A DNA stretch of 41,168 nucleotides from JAHQVI01 sp050330195 (GTDB lineage: Bacteria; Pseudomonadota; Alphaproteobacteria; Rhizobiales; Rhodomicrobiaceae). Numbering within the stretch: the first letter of the stretch is position 1; each line of letters begins with the position of its first letter. Where the stretch lies: contig JBHJOB010000084.1 in the NCBI GenBank assembly GCA_050330195.1, positions 1 through 41,168 of the forward strand, written 5' to 3'. This document shows positions 39,741 to 41,168 of this stretch, piece after piece. Under the pieces are notes generated by a model. That model was given only the letters and a program-made list of their open reading frames with translations. It did not search any database and was not told the origin of the DNA. A program made the translations under genes and the position numbers.

Positions 39741-40241
39741 TTAGTGGTCGTGTGTGTGATCATGGTGCTGATGGTCATGGTGGTGATGACCGCGCTCCAA
39801 CGCGCCATGACCGCCATAAGCGCCGCCTTCCGGCTCGAAGGGCCGCGTGCACTCCGCCGCCGAGCCGCCAAGCCCCCGCACCATTTCGGCCAGCACATGA
39901 TCGGGCTGAATATAAAGCGCGTCCTCGGTGATCTCGGCGGGCGTGTGCCGATTGCCGACATGCCATGTGATGCGGGCAAGCGTCAGCCGGTCCGGGGCCG
40001 TGATCTGCATCAGCGGTTCGTCCGCTGCCTGAACGACGATGACGCCGCCATCCTCCAGCAGCAAGCCGCAGCCGTGCGGCAGGTAGGCCGCTTCGGGAAG
40101 GTCTAGCAGAAATTCACCGCCATCATCAGCGGTCAGAACGACACGCCGTTTGTGCCGCTCCTCACGGGTCAGCGTGATCGTGGGGCCCGGCTGTTCCAGA
40201 CGCACATCAGGCGGAGTTATATAGCTCGTTGCACGGATCAT
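39741..40241 (-). CDS. ureE: Urease accessory protein UreE
   Basis: The 166-residue nickel metallochaperone delivers Ni2+ to UreG. VLTADDGGEFLLDLPEAAYLPHGCGLLLEDG and ITWHVGNRHTPAEITEDALYIQPDHVLAEMVRGLGG are the conserved UreE core. The C-terminal tail (GHHHHDHQHHDHTHDH region) is rich in histidine and aspartate and binds nickel. ATG 40241 (MIRATSYITPPDVR) is chosen: the frame further upstream to 40316 is made of the palindromic repeat and has no homology. It is preceded by that repeat and followed directly by ureF. Confidence 0.94.
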   Translation of the reverse strand: MIRATSYITPPDVRLEQPGPTITLTREERHKRRVVLTADDGGEFLLDLPEAAYLPHGCGLLLEDGGVIVVQAADEPLMQITAPDRLTLARITWHVGNRHTPAEITEDALYIQPDHVLAEMVRGLGGSAAECTRPFEPEGGAYGGHGALERGHHHHDHQHHDHTHDH

Positions 40242-40260
40242 TCGGTTCGTCTCTGTTGTC

Positions 40261-40365
40261 ACCTCTCCTGGGGAGAGGTCGGCGCGCAAGCGCCGGGTGA
40301 GGGGTGATGGGGTCAAGTTTCACTTGGCAAGCCCCTCACCCCAGCCCTCTCCCCATGGGAGAGGG
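40261..40365. repeat. Composite palindromic repeat between ureC and ureE
   Basis: Four nested pairs are visible. ACCTCTCC/GGAGAGGT lie at 40261-40279, and GGCG/CGCC at 40281-40294. GGGTGAGGGG (40295-40304) pairs with CCCCTCACCC (40332-40341). CCCTCTCCC/GGGAGAGGG (40345-40365) form the last hairpin. Together they make a roughly symmetric element filling the intergenic gap. Elements of this CCCTCACCC...CTCTCCC kind are, from memory, common dispersed repeats in alphaproteobacteria. In the transcript it would form a large stem-loop between ureC and ureE. Confidence 0.7.
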
Positions 40366-40382
40366 GGAGTTGCCTGCTGCGC

Positions 40383-41168
40383 TCAGAACATGAAATAGCG
40401 CTGCGCCATGGGCAGTTCTTTCGCCGGTTCGCAAACCAGAAGCTGGCCATCCGCATGGACCTCGTAAGTCTCCGGATCGACGGTGATGTCCGGCGTTGCG
40501 CCGTTCAGCACCATGTCGGCCTTGGAGATCCCGCCGCGCGTATTCTCCACCGCAACCAGCTTTTTCTCCAGCCCCCACTTTTCGCCCAATCCGGCGGCTT
40601 CGGCGGCTTTGGACACGAACGTCACCGACGTCGCCGTCAGCGCCTTGCCATAAGCGCCGAACATCGGGCGGTAATGGACCGGCTGCGGCGTCGGGATCGA
40701 GGCGTTCGGATCGCCCATCGCCGCCGCTGCAATCGCGCCGCCCTTGATGATCATGTCGGGCTTCACGCCGAAGAATGCGGGCGACCAGAGCACCAGATCG
40801 GCCAGCTTGCCCGCTTCGACCGAGCCGATATGTTACGACATGCCATGCGCAACAGCCGGATTGATCGTGTATTTGGCAATGTAGCGCTTGACGCGCGTAT
40901 TGTCGTTGCCCTTGCCGGCATCTTCCGGCAACTCGCCGCGCTGCACCTTCATCTTGTGCGCCGTCTGCCATGTCCGGATGATGACCTCGCCGACGCGCCC
41001 CATCGCCTGACTGTCCGACGCGATGATCGAGAGCGCGCCGATGTCGTGGAGAATATCCTCCGCCGCGATGGTTTCCTTGCGGATGCGGCTTTCCGCGAAG
41101 GCGAGATCCTCCGGGATCGACGGGTCGAGATGGTGGCAGACCATCAGCATGTCGAGATGCTCGTCGAT
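40383..41168 (-). pseudogene. ureC: ureC, urease alpha subunit, 3' part, interrupted by an in-frame stop
   Basis: The frame enters from the window edge and encodes the C-terminal 40-45% of urease alpha. Visible are MLMVCHHLDPSIPEDLAFAESRIR with the active-site His, and IIASDSQAMGRVGEVIIRTWQ with the nickel-ligand Asp. KVQRGELPEDAGKGNDNTRVKRYIAKYTINPAVAHGMS follows. The next codon is TAA at 40835-40833, after which the reading frame continues uninterrupted with HIGSVEAGKLADLVLWSPAFFGVKPDMIIKGG to PMAQRYFMF and TGA at 40383. The C-terminal fragment, about 149 residues, is therefore lost unless the stop is read through or is an error. All accessory genes downstream are intact. The upstream ureA/ureB/ureD genes lie outside the window. 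Confidence 0.85.

Noticed and set aside
1..41168. CRISPR array, prophage, insertion sequence or toxin-antitoxin pair
   Set aside because: No direct-repeat array, integrase, transposase or short toxin-antitoxin gene pair was recognised on either strand.

Overview
The window is chromosomal DNA from an alphaproteobacterium, most likely a member of the Hyphomicrobiales/Rhizobiales. The GC content is high, and several gene blocks keep an order typical of that class: UQCC/CBP3 - yceD - plsX - fabH - ihfA - merR - tRNA-Pro, and glyA - nrdR - ribD - ribE - ribBA - ribH - nusB - thiL next to a K+-independent H+-pyrophosphatase. This is inference from gene content; no marker gene fixes the genus.

Layout. 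(1) 1-2108 (+): the tail of an unknown gene, a HAD phosphatase that has lost its N-terminal half, and an intact FGGY pentulose kinase. (2) 6904-2171 (-): a TRAP transporter operon, dctP-dctQ-dctM-amidase, ending in a 55-residue two-helix membrane protein. It has a candidate promoter, an upstream palindrome, and a strong hairpin between dctP and dctQ. (3) 7518-9680 (-): a ChaN-PDZ envelope protein, MmcB nuclease-fold protein and tRNA-Pro(GGG). (4) 9821-14318 (-): merR, ihfA, fabH, plsX, yceD and the cytochrome bc1 chaperone, divergent from bamE (+, 14464). (5) 15051-24501 (-): hppA, then thiL, nusB, ribH, ribBA, ribE, ribD, nrdR and glyA. This is the full riboflavin pathway apart from GTP cyclohydrolase II, whose domain in RibBA has lost its zinc cysteines. 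(6) 24809-28217 (+): an M16C presequence-type protease and a small secreted protein with two internal repeats. (7) 28291-36107: a XylX-like FAH-family protein, release factor 3, MFS and EamA transporters, an alpha/beta hydrolase, a membrane-anchored TPR protein and a YjlB-like cupin. (8) 41168-36187 (-): the 3' end of a urease cluster, ureC-ureE-ureF-DUF3995-ureG, followed by an IlvD/Edd-type sugar-acid dehydratase. ureC carries an in-frame TAA.

How the parts work together. The core blocks (envelope biogenesis, fatty acid/phospholipid initiation, riboflavin/thiamine cofactors, one-carbon metabolism) are ordinary housekeeping. The accessory parts are catabolic: a sugar kinase, a carboxylate-type TRAP importer coupled to an amidase, urease, and two enzymes (XylX-like FAH and IlvD/Edd) that fit oxidative pentose or sugar-acid degradation. 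I see no CRISPR array, prophage, insertion sequence or integrase. The best leads for something undescribed are the TRAP-amidase-micropeptide operon, the DUF3995 membrane protein inside the urease accessory operon, and the small repeat protein at 27936.
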